From the NCBI GenBank assembly GCA_963973795.1, contig CAXBAF010000021.1, positions 8,059 to 72,058 on the forward strand: a DNA stretch of 64,000 nucleotides, written 5' to 3'. The notes under the pieces were generated by a model. That model was not told the DNA's origin, made no database searches, and saw nothing but the letters and a program-made list of their open reading frames with translations. The stretch is from UBA1926 sp002337215 (lineage in GTDB: Bacteria; Planctomycetota; Phycisphaerae; Phycisphaerales; UBA1924). A program made the translations under genes and the position numbers. How positions within the stretch are numbered: the first letter of the stretch is position 1; each line of letters starts with the position of its first letter. Below, piece by piece: positions 27,105-36,526 of the stretch.

Positions 27105-30100
27105 TCAATTGAGGGCTCGGCGCAGTGCGTCAAGATCGGCTTGCGTTTGGGCGTCCAGGTCGGTCATGTTGCGGGCTTTCTCTTCAGCCTCTGCTGCCCG
27201 ATTCAGGCTGCCAAGAAGAAGGTGGGATCTTCCAGCGAGCACGAGGGCGTTCGCTGGAGGACTCTCCGATTCCAGCAGGGGTGCGAGCTGGTCCAGTGCT
27301 GCCTCAGGCTGAGCCAGACTCAATAGAGCCCTGGCACGACTCACGCGGATCCCGGGCTCAAAGCCCGCCGCATCGGCTCCGGCGAGACGGATCGCCTCAT
27401 CCAGCGCGACGATCGCGTCCTCTGCACGGTGATCCATGGTGGAGAGCAGTTCGCCGAGGGCTGCGGGGACAATCGCCGCGTCGGGTTCGAGTTCGCGGAG
27501 TCGGTTCAGCGTTGCTTCGGAACGCTCCCCCTGCCCTGCGAGTGACTCGGCCTGCGAGCGGATCCAGAGCCAATCGGACGTCTCCCGACCGTGCGTTTCG
27601 ATCACCGCCAGGGCTTGCTCCGCATCTTCGGCCTTGCCCGAGAAGCGTGCGAGGACAATGTACTGGCCGGCCTTCGCCCTCGCGAAGTTCTCTGCAGAGA
27701 TCATCGCCAGCCACTCGCGGCGTGGGTTGAGCCGGTCGTTTGGGAGAGCAATGGTGGCGAGCATCGCGGTGTTCTGCCACGCGACCGACCCGCTCTCAAG
27801 CCTTGACATGAACATCGCCGACGCTTCGGGAGCGTTGCCGAGCCCGGCGAACGCGACTGCGAGGGCTGTGAACCCTGCGCTCGGTTGGTCGAGCGAGTCG
27901 GATTCCAGCCGGTCGCGATACCCTGAGAGCAGATCGATCACGCGCTGGAAGTTGCCGCGGTCTGCCTCGAGCAGCGCGAGGATGACCGTCGCCCTGAAAT
28001 TGTCCGGAGCAGTCATCCTGACCAACCGTTCGGCTGGCTCGATCGCCTCATCGATCCGTCCCGTTTGGCGGAGCGTCTCGACGAGCAGCCGCAGCGGCTC
28101 GGTCGCGCGAGGCATCGCGTCGGTCGCAGCACGAGCAACGGCGATGCCGTCATCGGGCCGGCTCAACAGGAAATACGCGTCGATCCGTGTGCGCCACGCC
28201 TCGATGAGCTCCGGGTGGTCCCGGCAGATCTGGGCGAGCCGATCGAGCAATTCCTGGTCGTCGATACTGCCGCGGCCGTGAGCGAGCGTCGTGTCGCGGA
28301 AGGACCCCCAGCCCGGCACGTCGTCGCGCCCGGCCTGATTCGCGATGCCCAGCGAGAAGGCCCTGAGTGGATTCTCGCTTGCATACGCCGCAATCTCCGG
28401 CGAGTCCGGAAGTGCTTCCATCGCCTCGTCCACCGTGCTGTTGAGCAACGCATCGTCGCCGATCGCACCCGCGACGCGGATCGCCGAGACCCAGGATTCC
28501 GGTGTGCCGGTGCGGCGGGCTGCCGAGAGTTGGTAGGGGAATGCGTCGCGTTGGCGTCCAACCCGCATCAGCGTCCGTGCGATGACCGCATCGCGTGGCG
28601 TTCCGTTGTGCGGGTCGGGAAGCTGTCCGAAGACTTCCAATGACCTGGCGAGTGCCCCAGCCTCCGCGAGCAAGTTCGCCGCGGCTTCGAGGTTGTCGGG
28701 GTCCCAGTCCTGATGATCGAGAAAGTCGTTCACGACCTCAACCGCTTCCCGGGATTCGCCGGCGCGGAGATGCATGCTCGCGAGGTCGAGGACGGACTTG
28801 GGCACGTCGTACCCCGCGAGGTTCCGCTGGTCGACCGCCGCCTCAGAGAACCGCCCGGCTTCAAGCAGCAGGTTCCGCCTTTGATATCGCCCTTCGAACG
28901 GGAGTTCATCCACCGCGGCGAACCGATCGAGCGCGCGCGCCGCCTCCACGCGGCGGTTCTGCTCTCGCAGCATCTCGATGAAGGGTTTGAAGGCGAACAC
29001 ACGCAGGCCGGGCCCGGTCGCCCGGTCGTAGTACTGCGCGGCCTGGTCAATCGAACGCGAAGCCTCATCTTCTCGCCCGGCGGCGGCGTGCCGGTTCGCG
29101 ATTATGCAGTAGGCGCGAGCCGTCAGCATCAGAGCATCGAAATCGTCGGGTGCCTCGCGGAGCAACCGTCCCAGTTCCTCAGTCAGAATCCGGGACAGTT
29201 CTTCGTCCGTCGGTTCGCCCTCGATCGTCGCACGGGCGTTGAACGTCTGCCAGGCGAGCGACTCTTCTCCCACGGCGTTCCGCAGCCGCGAGATCGCAAG
29301 CCGCGCCGCGTCGAGGTCGCCCCAGATCGCCCGCGTTCGGAGCGCCCCGAGTTGTGCCGCTCCGGATTCGGGGTAGTCATCCGAAAGAGCGATCGCTACT
29401 TCCATCGCGTCGTCGGTTTCCGCATCGTCGAGAAGCCGGACGAGCGCCCGGCGGTAGGGCAGCGCCTCGTTCAAATCGCGTTGCTCGATCTCATTCATGA
29501 GCATCGCCCGGCCTTCGTCGAGCCGGCCCGCTTGGGCGAGCGTCACCGCTTGCACCGCGAGCAGTTCGATGCTCTCGGTCCGGGTCGTCATTGACGCGAG
29601 CATCTCATTGCTGAGCTCGGGCGCGTAGATCTGCAGCGATCGGACCAGCCCGATCGTCCCCATCGGGTCCGGAGGCGGATCCGAGTTCAGCAGCCGCCGG
29701 GCAAGTTCGATCCCCTGCTCGGTCTCGCCGCCCAGCACCATCGCCCGCGCGAGCCGGACATCCAACGTCGGATCCGATTCGGTCCGTTCGGCGATCCCGC
29801 GGAGCACATCGAGTGCCTCCCGTGCGAGCAGTGGGTCCCCAACCTGCTCGGCCCGCGTCAGCACGTTGTCGAGGCGATCGAGCCCGGGGATCGAGCTTCG
29901 ATCGGACATGCTGCCATACGCCGTGATCGCGCGGTCCAGGCTTCCATCCGCCGCGTAGGCGTCGCCCAGGGCTTTCCACGCGCGATCACGCGAGATCCCG
30001 CCCGCTTCCGCAGCGGCGCGGAGCGAGAGCGACGCTCCGCGGTAATCGCCCATGCGATAGAGCGCGACGCCCCGCAAATAGTCCGCGACGGCGCGTGACT

Positions 30101-31322
30101 CGGTATCCCGAGCCGAAAAAGACGAGAGTGACTTCGCGACCGATTCGTTCTCGCCCGCCCGCAGCCGGTCCATAGCCGCGAGGAGTTCTGTCCAGGCCGA
30201 CTCCGTCACAACGCTTGCGAGCGGCGCGACGGTCTCGCTCTGCATCGCCTCGCCCATCCTCGGCTGCTCGCCGATCAGAACCAGGCTCGCCCACCACGCT
30301 TCCAGTGGGTCGGGTTCGGAGCCGATCCGCGTCGCGAACTCGCGAGCCCGATCCGTCCGGTTCGCCCACCATGTCCGCCGCGTCGCCTGCCCGGCGACCG
30401 CCGGCCCCAGTTCCGGGTCCTCAATCGCTCGAGCGAACAGAGTATCGGCGAGTTCGAGCAGCGTGGGCTCACCCAACTCGGCCTCCGGGTCCCGTGCGAG
30501 GATCGAGCGATTGAGGTCGCGGAGCCAATCGACCAAGTCGCTGACCTGCTGCGCCGACACCGGTGGTTGCTGGGCTGCTTCGCGGGCCGCGGCGATGCTC
30601 CGATCAATATTGTTCCCGACCGCCTCGAGCTGGGAGAGCCATGACAGGTAGTTGGGGTCGCTCCCGAACTGTTCTTTGAGTTCACGAGCGTGGGTCACGC
30701 GGACGAGATCCGATCGGCTGTTCCGGGACGCCACGGCGTCCCATTTCCTGTGGGCGTCCAGAGACTCGGGATGATGCTCAATCAGCGCGTCGGCGTCGGC
30801 CATCGACTCCTCGTTGCGACCCAGATACTGCAGTGCTTCGATCCGCCGCGTCCTGGGCTCATAAAGAGTCGGGTCGGCGGTTAGCATCCGGTCCGCGAGA
30901 TCGACGAGTTCGGTGAGGTATGCGAGCTCCCAATAAAGATCGAGGAGGATCGCCTTCGCCTCCAGATCCGCCGGCGCCAGCGAGACCGCCGCTTTCGCGA
31001 CCCCGATCGCGCGTTGCAGATGAGCCCCGTTCGGTAGTTCGACAGCTGCGCGGCAGACCGCGTATGCCTTGAGCAGTTCCGGGTCGTTCTTGATTCCGGC
31101 GATCGCGGTACCCAGGTGAGGCAGAGCCGCGGCATACTCGGCATCCCTCGTGCTTTCTTGATCCCCGGCCGCCTGGTAGAGCTTCATCCCGGTGGCGTAC
31201 GCCTCTTCGACCCGCGCGGCACGCGCGGATGAGCGCACGATGAACACCCCCGCAAGCACCGCGGCTGCGATCGTCACGATGCCCGCGAGTGCGGCGAGAC
31301 GACGGATCCCTCTTCTAGTCAT
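27105..31322 (-). CDS. Giant membrane-anchored TPR protein (second copy)
   Basis: The product has 1,405 residues: MTRRGIRRL positive patch, one transmembrane helix (about 9-30), then helical tetratricopeptide-like repeats throughout. N-terminus, length and layout match the protein at 13.5-17.8 kb, so the two are paralogues. It is the last gene of the leftward exosortase operon, starting 17 bases after the sugar transferase stop. TPR proteins in such loci are thought to scaffold exopolysaccharide assembly or protein sorting on the periplasmic side of the inner membrane. No catalytic motif is seen. It could also be called PrsT-like, but identity is too low to judge by eye. Confidence 0.85.
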   Translation of the reverse strand: MTRRGIRRLAALAGIVTIAAAVLAGVFIVRSSARAARVEEAYATGMKLYQAAGDQESTRDAEYAAALPHLGTAIAGIKNDPELLKAYAVCRAAVELPNGAHLQRAIGVAKAAVSLAPADLEAKAILLDLYWELAYLTELVDLADRMLTADPTLYEPRTRRIEALQYLGRNEESMADADALIEHHPESLDAHRKWDAVASRNSRSDLVRVTHARELKEQFGSDPNYLSWLSQLEAVGNNIDRSIAAAREAAQQPPVSAQQVSDLVDWLRDLNRSILARDPEAELGEPTLLELADTLFARAIEDPELGPAVAGQATRRTWWANRTDRAREFATRIGSEPDPLEAWWASLVLIGEQPRMGEAMQSETVAPLASVVTESAWTELLAAMDRLRAGENESVAKSLSSFSARDTESRAVADYLRGVALYRMGDYRGASLSLRAAAEAGGISRDRAWKALGDAYAADGSLDRAITAYGSMSDRSSIPGLDRLDNVLTRAEQVGDPLLAREALDVLRGIAERTESDPTLDVRLARAMVLGGETEQGIELARRLLNSDPPPDPMGTIGLVRSLQIYAPELSNEMLASMTTRTESIELLAVQAVTLAQAGRLDEGRAMLMNEIEQRDLNEALPYRRALVRLLDDAETDDAMEVAIALSDDYPESGAAQLGALRTRAIWGDLDAARLAISRLRNAVGEESLAWQTFNARATIEGEPTDEELSRILTEELGRLLREAPDDFDALMLTARAYCIIANRHAAAGREDEASRSIDQAAQYYDRATGPGLRVFAFKPFIEMLREQNRRVEAARALDRFAAVDELPFEGRYQRRNLLLEAGRFSEAAVDQRNLAGYDVPKSVLDLASMHLRAGESREAVEVVNDFLDHQDWDPDNLEAAANLLAEAGALARSLEVFGQLPDPHNGTPRDAVIARTLMRVGRQRDAFPYQLSAARRTGTPESWVSAIRVAGAIGDDALLNSTVDEAMEALPDSPEIAAYASENPLRAFSLGIANQAGRDDVPGWGSFRDTTLAHGRGSIDDQELLDRLAQICRDHPELIEAWRTRIDAYFLLSRPDDGIAVARAATDAMPRATEPLRLLVETLRQTGRIDEAIEPAERLVRMTAPDNFRATVILALLEADRGNFQRVIDLLSGYRDRLESDSLDQPSAGFTALAVAFAGLGNAPEASAMFMSRLESGSVAWQNTAMLATIALPNDRLNPRREWLAMISAENFARAKAGQYIVLARFSGKAEDAEQALAVIETHGRETSDWLWIRSQAESLAGQGERSEATLNRLRELEPDAAIVPAALGELLSTMDHRAEDAIVALDEAIRLAGADAAGFEPGIRVSRARALLSLAQPEAALDQLAPLLESESPPANALVLAGRSHLLLGSLNRAAEAEEKARNMTDLDAQTQADLDALRRALN

Positions 31323-31339
31323 TCGATTCCCCGTTCTGC

Positions 31340-32779
31340 TCAGGTCAGGATGCCACGCACCGTTTCGAAGATAATCCGCAGATCACCGACGAACGACTGG
31401 TGCTGCACATACTCAAGATCGTACCGGATCCATTCTTGGAAGTCGGTCTGCGGCTCGCGTGTCCGGCTCACTTGCCAGAGCCCCGTCACGCCTGGTCGAA
31501 CGCTCAGCCTCGCCTCGCGCCATGTCGGACAGTACTGATTTTCTTTCTCGGGGCTCGGGCGAGGTCCGACCACGCTCATGTGTCCCGCGAGCACGTTGAG
31601 GAACTGCGGGAACTCGTCGAGTTGATATTTCCTCAAGATCCGTCCCACGCGTGTCACCCGCGGATCGTCCTCCATGTAGAACTGCGGCCCGTCCGCCGCG
31701 TTCTTGGAGAGAAGCGCCGCCTTGACCTGCTCCGCGTCGCTGCGCATCGTGCGGAATTTGAGGCACGGGAACTCTCGCCCGCCGAGCGTCTGCCGCGTGT
31801 GCGCGAAAAAGAACGGGCGCCCGTCCTCAAGTGCGATCGCGATGAGGATCGGGACATAGAGCGGGAGCGTTCCGACGAGGACGCAGAGGCTGAAAACCAC
31901 ATCAAAGCAACGCTTGATGAGCCGGCGCATCGAACTGCCCGAGGTGAGGCTGGGCAGCGACCAGTGCGGCGAACGCGTCAGATCCCAATCGACGTCGGCG
32001 ACCGTTGTCTCTGCGACCGGATCCGGGGACACATCGTCGGCGATCAAGACCGGGCCCGCGACAACCGTCCCGGCATCGAGCGACACATCCGCCCCGATCC
32101 AGGCGTTCCCGACGATCCGCACGCCGGGATTGAGCCGGGCGCGTTCATGCACCCACACGCCCGGCTGGTACTCAAAGACATGCGGGAGAACCGCGTTGAT
32201 GCGTTTCCATTGCGACATCGCCCCAGCGAGCCAATCCTGTGAGGTCACCTCGTCGGCGGCACCACTGAAACCCTCGGTCGCGATCGAGAGCAGATCGCGC
32301 GTTTCGACCAAACCCCGGATCGCCCGAGTCCCGGCTCGCGCGTCCGACGCGGCGGCCCACTCGCGAGCCAGACCGATCTCGGCCGTGATCCACACACGCT
32401 CGCATCGCCGGACCGCTCGGCCGTACTCACGCACAAACCGGATCCCGTCGGCGTGTTCTGCGACCGCCTCGGTGTAATCCTTTGAATCCCGGACCGCGAC
32501 ACGGAGCCGGACCGCGCGCGGCGCTGCCCAGTGCATCTTCTTGAGAATCTGCTGCATATCCAGCAGCACGAGCTGATCGGCGCGAACCAGCAAATAGAGA
32601 GCAGGACCCTTGCGAACACCCCCGGCGCCGGAGCCAGAACGAACCACCTGCATGCACCGGGACGCCCAGAGCAGATCGTGCAGCGACCAAGGCTCGCCGC
32701 CCCAGATTCTCAGCGGGGACGCAACCTGCGCCGTCGGATCTCGCACGGCTTCTTTGCGTGCCGTCGCGGTGGGGTTCAT
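31340..32779 (-). CDS. Priming sugar transferase (PHPT) fused to a nucleotidyltransferase/left-handed-helix-like region
   Basis: The product has 479 residues. The C-terminal part (284-479) is a polyprenyl-phosphate hexose-1-phosphate transferase: one hydrophobic segment (about 290-315), KFRTM (341-345), KYQLDEFPQ, VVGPRP (403-408) and VRPGVTGLWQVS. It starts repeat-unit assembly on the lipid carrier. The N-terminal 280 residues are unusual: an alpha/beta region (about 30-190) and a short hexapeptide-like segment (about 205-248, including RIVGNAWIGADVSLDAGTVV), resembling a degenerate sugar nucleotidyltransferase in place of the usual multi-helix or CoA-binding N-terminus. Its start overlaps the BY-kinase stop by four bases. 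Confidence 0.85.
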   Translation of the reverse strand: MNPTATARKEAVRDPTAQVASPLRIWGGEPWSLHDLLWASRCMQVVRSGSGAGGVRKGPALYLLVRADQLVLLDMQQILKKMHWAAPRAVRLRVAVRDSKDYTEAVAEHADGIRFVREYGRAVRRCERVWITAEIGLAREWAAASDARAGTRAIRGLVETRDLLSIATEGFSGAADEVTSQDWLAGAMSQWKRINAVLPHVFEYQPGVWVHERARLNPGVRIVGNAWIGADVSLDAGTVVAGPVLIADDVSPDPVAETTVADVDWDLTRSPHWSLPSLTSGSSMRRLIKRCFDVVFSLCVLVGTLPLYVPILIAIALEDGRPFFFAHTRQTLGGREFPCLKFRTMRSDAEQVKAALLSKNAADGPQFYMEDDPRVTRVGRILRKYQLDEFPQFLNVLAGHMSVVGPRPSPEKENQYCPTWREARLSVRPGVTGLWQVSRTREPQTDFQEWIRYDLEYVQHQSFVGDLRIIFETVRGILT

Positions 32780-34929
32780 GCCGGCGTGTCCCGTGTCCCG
32801 CTCGTATCGTCCGGTTGGGCAGGGCTCGCCGAACCGTCCACGATCTCCCTTGCTTCGGCCGGGGACGCTCCGGTCATCCCGGGGCGGACCGAGCGCCGGC
32901 TCGTGCTCGAGGGCGGCGCGAAGCTGCGGTTGAAATCGATTGTTGTCGCGCGGTTGAAGACAATCCCAACGCTCCGAGCGTTCAACTCGCGGAGTCGGTC
33001 GGTGGCCATCTTCAGAAGGCGAGATTCCATCCCTCGCGAAACGATGAGCAGCATCTGATCCATCGATGATGTCATCGCCGCCGCCTCGATGCTCCCGAGG
33101 ATCGGTCCCGTATCCACGATGATCACGTCGTACTGCTGCCGGGCCGCGTCGAGGATGTCCCCGAGCACTCTCCCGCAGAAGACCTCGGACGCCTGCTCGT
33201 CGTCGGACGCCGGGATCGCGTCAAAGCCGTCTTCAACGTGCACGACAACATCGCTCAGCGACGACGACCCGTCGAGCTGCGCAATCGGTGTGATGCGGAG
33301 TTCCCGCGTCGAGCCCCTGCCCACAAGATCCGCATCGATCAGCAGCACGCGCCGCCTCGTCGCGGCGTACGACCGCGCGAGTCTCGTTGCGATCGTCGTC
33401 TTCCCGTCCCCCGCCGTCGGGCTGGTGATCCCGCAGACCAGACACCGACGCCCGCTCCGCGCATCGAGGATCACCCGCAGGAACTGGAACGCCTCGCGGA
33501 CGCTCATTGCCGCACCGTTCGACTCGGCGCTCGGGAACTCGGGGATCATGCCCAGCATCGCGAAGTCGCCCCGGGCCGCGGTCACGTCGTCGGCCACGCG
33601 GACCCGCGGGAACGCGACCCCGAACGCGGTCACCGCGACGATGCCGAACCCGAAACCGCCCACGAACCCCGCGCCCGCGATCGCGAGACGACGGTCTGTT
33701 GAGGGCTGGAGCGGGCGCTCTGGTTCCTGCATCTCGCGGATCCGCAGACTGATCTGCGATTCCTTCTCGACCCGCAACGCCTCGAGCCGGCGTTCGGCGT
33801 CCTCGAGGCGGTCGTTCGCGATCTCGGCCTCCTGTTGAAGGCCGAAGACATCCATCCGTGCGCGAGCAATCCGCTCGAGCAACGACCGCTTCAGTTCGTG
33901 CTCTCGCTTCAGGTCCTCGAGCCGGGCTTCCATCTGTGACCGGCCCTCGTTGCTCGCCACCAGTTCCGAATCGGGTGTGACTTTGCCGGCAAGCTCGTCC
34001 TCACGAGCCTCGATCGCGTTGTCGAGCACCTCGATCGAGCGTGTCATCTGCTTCGCCTGCCGGTGCTGCGGTGTTGCGTTCAGCAGCAGCGCGTCGAGCT
34101 GCCGCTGCAGCAGGTTCCGTTCGTCCTTGAGGCGTTCGAGTTCGGGATCATCGATCTCAAACGCTGGGTCGCGGACCACCCCATCGGGCGACATGCTCAG
34201 CAGCGTCGTCAGCTCACGCACCTGCTCATCGATGATCGCGAGCTCGCGCATCGTGTTCCGCTGCGCCTGCTGCAGATCCTCGGTTCCCGCGACGTTGATC
34301 GCGCGGTCGAGGGCCGTCTTACGCTTCTCATCACGCTCGCGGAGATACTCTTCGCGGAGCCTTTCGAGGTCGAACTGCTTGTCCCCGTACATCCGGCGTT
34401 CGGTTTCGTCTCGAATCTCACGGTACGACTTGAGCACCGCCTGGGCCGCGACCTGGGCCGCCGCCGGGGACTGATCGCTCGCTGTCACGACGATGAGGTT
34501 CGCACGCTTGGGCGTCGTGACCGCGACACTGTCGCGCATCCGAATCAGCCCCGCAGACCCCGCGGGCCACCCCACGGTCCGGAGCCGCTCGTCGTCGACG
34601 GCGCGGTTCAGCACCCGCTCGCTGAGAATCATCGACGCCTGCTGACTCACGAACGCCTCGAACGCCGACGCGCTCTCCTTCACCTCGTCGTCGTACAGCA
34701 CCGCGGGAACCGTCAGGTTCGCTTCGAGCACCGCCCGGCTCGTGAACTCGGGGGGCATCACGAAGTACCCCGCGATCCCTAAGGGAATCGCGAGCACGAG
34801 CCCCAGCGCCGCGGCGATGAGGTACCGACCGCGCAGCGCGCGGTGCACGATCATCAGCGGGTTCGGGCCCGCACCAGGCCCGCCGTCGTCCTCGAATAAA
34901 TCGTCCGGCCCGGGTGGCAAAGCGCTCAC
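32776..34929 (-). CDS. Wzz-type chain-length protein fused to BY-kinase-like ATPase
   Basis: The product has 717 residues. A Wzz domain has TM1 (about 36-58), a long coiled coil (about 165-400) and TM2 (about 414-440) after a Pro-rich LQPS segment. The cytoplasmic ATPase domain has Walker A SPTAGDGKTT (503-512), Walker A' LLIDADLVGRG (about 529-539) and Walker B DVIIVDTGP (601-609). This is the layout of exopolysaccharide co-polymerase/tyrosine autokinases that set chain length with Wzy. The C-terminal tail has no tyrosine, so the usual Tyr-cluster switch is absent. It overlaps both neighbours by four bases (ATGA) and so belongs to one operon with the EpsI-like protein and sugar transferase. 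Confidence 0.9.
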   Translation of the reverse strand: MSALPPGPDDLFEDDGGPGAGPNPLMIVHRALRGRYLIAAALGLVLAIPLGIAGYFVMPPEFTSRAVLEANLTVPAVLYDDEVKESASAFEAFVSQQASMILSERVLNRAVDDERLRTVGWPAGSAGLIRMRDSVAVTTPKRANLIVVTASDQSPAAAQVAAQAVLKSYREIRDETERRMYGDKQFDLERLREEYLRERDEKRKTALDRAINVAGTEDLQQAQRNTMRELAIIDEQVRELTTLLSMSPDGVVRDPAFEIDDPELERLKDERNLLQRQLDALLLNATPQHRQAKQMTRSIEVLDNAIEAREDELAGKVTPDSELVASNEGRSQMEARLEDLKREHELKRSLLERIARARMDVFGLQQEAEIANDRLEDAERRLEALRVEKESQISLRIREMQEPERPLQPSTDRRLAIAGAGFVGGFGFGIVAVTAFGVAFPRVRVADDVTAARGDFAMLGMIPEFPSAESNGAAMSVREAFQFLRVILDARSGRRCLVCGITSPTAGDGKTTIATRLARSYAATRRRVLLIDADLVGRGSTRELRITPIAQLDGSSSLSDVVVHVEDGFDAIPASDDEQASEVFCGRVLGDILDAARQQYDVIIVDTGPILGSIEAAAMTSSMDQMLLIVSRGMESRLLKMATDRLRELNARSVGIVFNRATTIDFNRSFAPPSSTSRRSVRPGMTGASPAEAREIVDGSASPAQPDDTSGTRDTPA

Positions 34930-35630
34930 ATCGGCCCCCTCTCGACATCCAGTAAGACGGGCGAGATCAAGCCCATCGCTGCCTCGACAATCTCGTCACG
35001 CCGCGGCGCGTCCACGTCCGCTGGGAGAATGATCTGAACTTGCGCGGACCCGAGCCGAGCCCGGTCGCGGAACCGGCCCGCCCGATCGGGCAGCGACAGA
35101 TCGCGCCCGAACGAATCGTCGCTCTCCGTCGCGGGCAACGCGAACAGGTTCACAATGCGGATCCGCTCTTCGACAAAGTCGGCCTCGCGTCCGAACGCGT
35201 ACCGCATCGCGGGCGCCTCGATCGAGCCGTCGGTCTCGTTGATCGCGACGGTCATCGTCGTGCGCTGCTCGAGGGTCCATCCGTTCGCCTTGTAGCAGAC
35301 CGGGGGGTAATGCCCCAGCATGTCGCGGACATCGCCGCAGTGAACGATGAGCACCTCGAACCACTCGCGGGTCTCCGCGTGGGTGTATCGCCGCTGCAGA
35401 ATCTTGTTGGGTTGCAGCAGGTCCTGAGCCGCCGCGATCACCGGGATCTCAACACCCAGCCAGGGGCCCGACTGCATCGGGACGCCCTCGATCGTCACCT
35501 TCACACGATCGAAGTACGCCGAGGTCCCCGGCGCGGTCCGCATCGTCCCCGCGGCGTTGGTCGAGACCATCGCGATCAGCAGCCCTGCCGCGAGCAGCGG
35601 GGCGGCGAATGTGCGCACAGAAAGTTTCAT
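34926..35630 (-). CDS. EpsI-like exosortase-associated protein
   Basis: The product has 234 residues with an N-terminal hydrophobic segment (about 7-24) and a periplasmic domain. SGPWLGVEIPV and CGDVRDMLGHYPPVCYKANGW resemble EpsI-family proteins, which are encoded beside or fused to exosortases. The ATG at 35630 overlaps the exosortase stop by four bases. EpsI-type proteins seem to assist processing or polysaccharide export, but no reaction is established. Two cysteines in the central block could form a disulfide or be functional. Confidence 0.78.
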   Translation of the reverse strand: MKLSVRTFAAPLLAAGLLIAMVSTNAAGTMRTAPGTSAYFDRVKVTIEGVPMQSGPWLGVEIPVIAAAQDLLQPNKILQRRYTHAETREWFEVLIVHCGDVRDMLGHYPPVCYKANGWTLEQRTTMTVAINETDGSIEAPAMRYAFGREADFVEERIRIVNLFALPATESDDSFGRDLSLPDRAGRFRDRARLGSAQVQIILPADVDAPRRDEIVEAAMGLISPVLLDVERGPM

Positions 35631-36493
35631 GCCGTCACCTTTGGGACCGGGTAGGGCGAGACCGGGACCTCGAGCCAGCGGAGCAGCGCCAGGCAGCCCC
35701 AAAGCAGGCAGAGTGCGAGCGCGAGCACCGCCCAGCCCCCGATATCATGCACGAGGCCCGCGGTGTCCGACTCGGCGTACCCGTACGCGAGGGCCGTGGG
35801 GATCAGACGGATGATGTTAACGATCAGCGCGATGAGCGGGCTCAACGCGAGCAGCAGCAGGCGGACCTTCTTCCGCATCGGAACGCTGAACACGAACGCG
35901 AAAGTGATCAGGCCCAGTGCGCTGACCATGCGCATGCCGTTGCACGCTTCGGCGACCGCGACGTCGTGCCCGTTGATCTGAAGCACGATACCCGCCCGCT
36001 CGACTGCGACGCCGAAGAGCGCGAGCAGGTGCTCGGAGACAAACGCGGAGATCTCCTGCAACGGGATCGCGATGTGCTGACGGAACCGGCCAGGTACCGG
36101 GAACAAGAAGAACAGGGCGATCAGACTCGGCTTGAACAGCATCGGGAGCCGATGCCCGAGCACCGAGATCACCGCGCCGCCGACCGCCAATAAAGCGCCC
36201 AGGTGTTGGGCAAGATCGATTGCGTAGTAGAACCCCGCGGCGATCAGAGCCCAGCCCGCGCCGATCATGACCGGACCGACCGGGGAGGGCTTCGGTCGCC
36301 AGTGCCTCAGCCGGGAGCGGCGGAGCGCGCCGAGCCAGATCGCCACCGGCAACGCGAGCAGGATGTGCGAGTTCTCGGGGTTGTGGAACGCGAGGTGCCA
36401 GATCTCGGCCCAGACACCCAAGGTCGCAATGATCGCCAGCACCACCATGAGCGGTGCGACCAGGGCGACCAGGATCCAGTGCGTCTGCTTCAT
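35627..36493 (-). CDS. Exosortase
   Basis: The product has 288 residues and about eight transmembrane helices. It carries the exosortase/archaeosortase triad: Cys184 (EACNGMRM), Arg229 (NIIRLIP) and His249 (VHDIGGW). It should cleave and transfer proteins with VPLP/PEP-type C-terminal signals on the outer face of the inner membrane; four candidate substrates lie in this window (12.6, 23.0, 25.1 and 26.2 kb). It is the second gene of the leftward operon, 33 bases after the nucleotidyltransferase-like gene and overlapping the EpsI-like gene. The subtype (XrtD-like from the VPLP signal, or a planctomycete type) cannot be fixed by eye. Confidence 0.93.
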   Translation of the reverse strand: MKQTHWILVALVAPLMVVLAIIATLGVWAEIWHLAFHNPENSHILLALPVAIWLGALRRSRLRHWRPKPSPVGPVMIGAGWALIAAGFYYAIDLAQHLGALLAVGGAVISVLGHRLPMLFKPSLIALFFLFPVPGRFRQHIAIPLQEISAFVSEHLLALFGVAVERAGIVLQINGHDVAVAEACNGMRMVSALGLITFAFVFSVPMRKKVRLLLLALSPLIALIVNIIRLIPTALAYGYAESDTAGLVHDIGGWAVLALALCLLWGCLALLRWLEVPVSPYPVPKVTA

Positions 36494-36526
36494 CGTTCCC
36501 GTGTCTCCCGAACGTTATCGGCGAAG

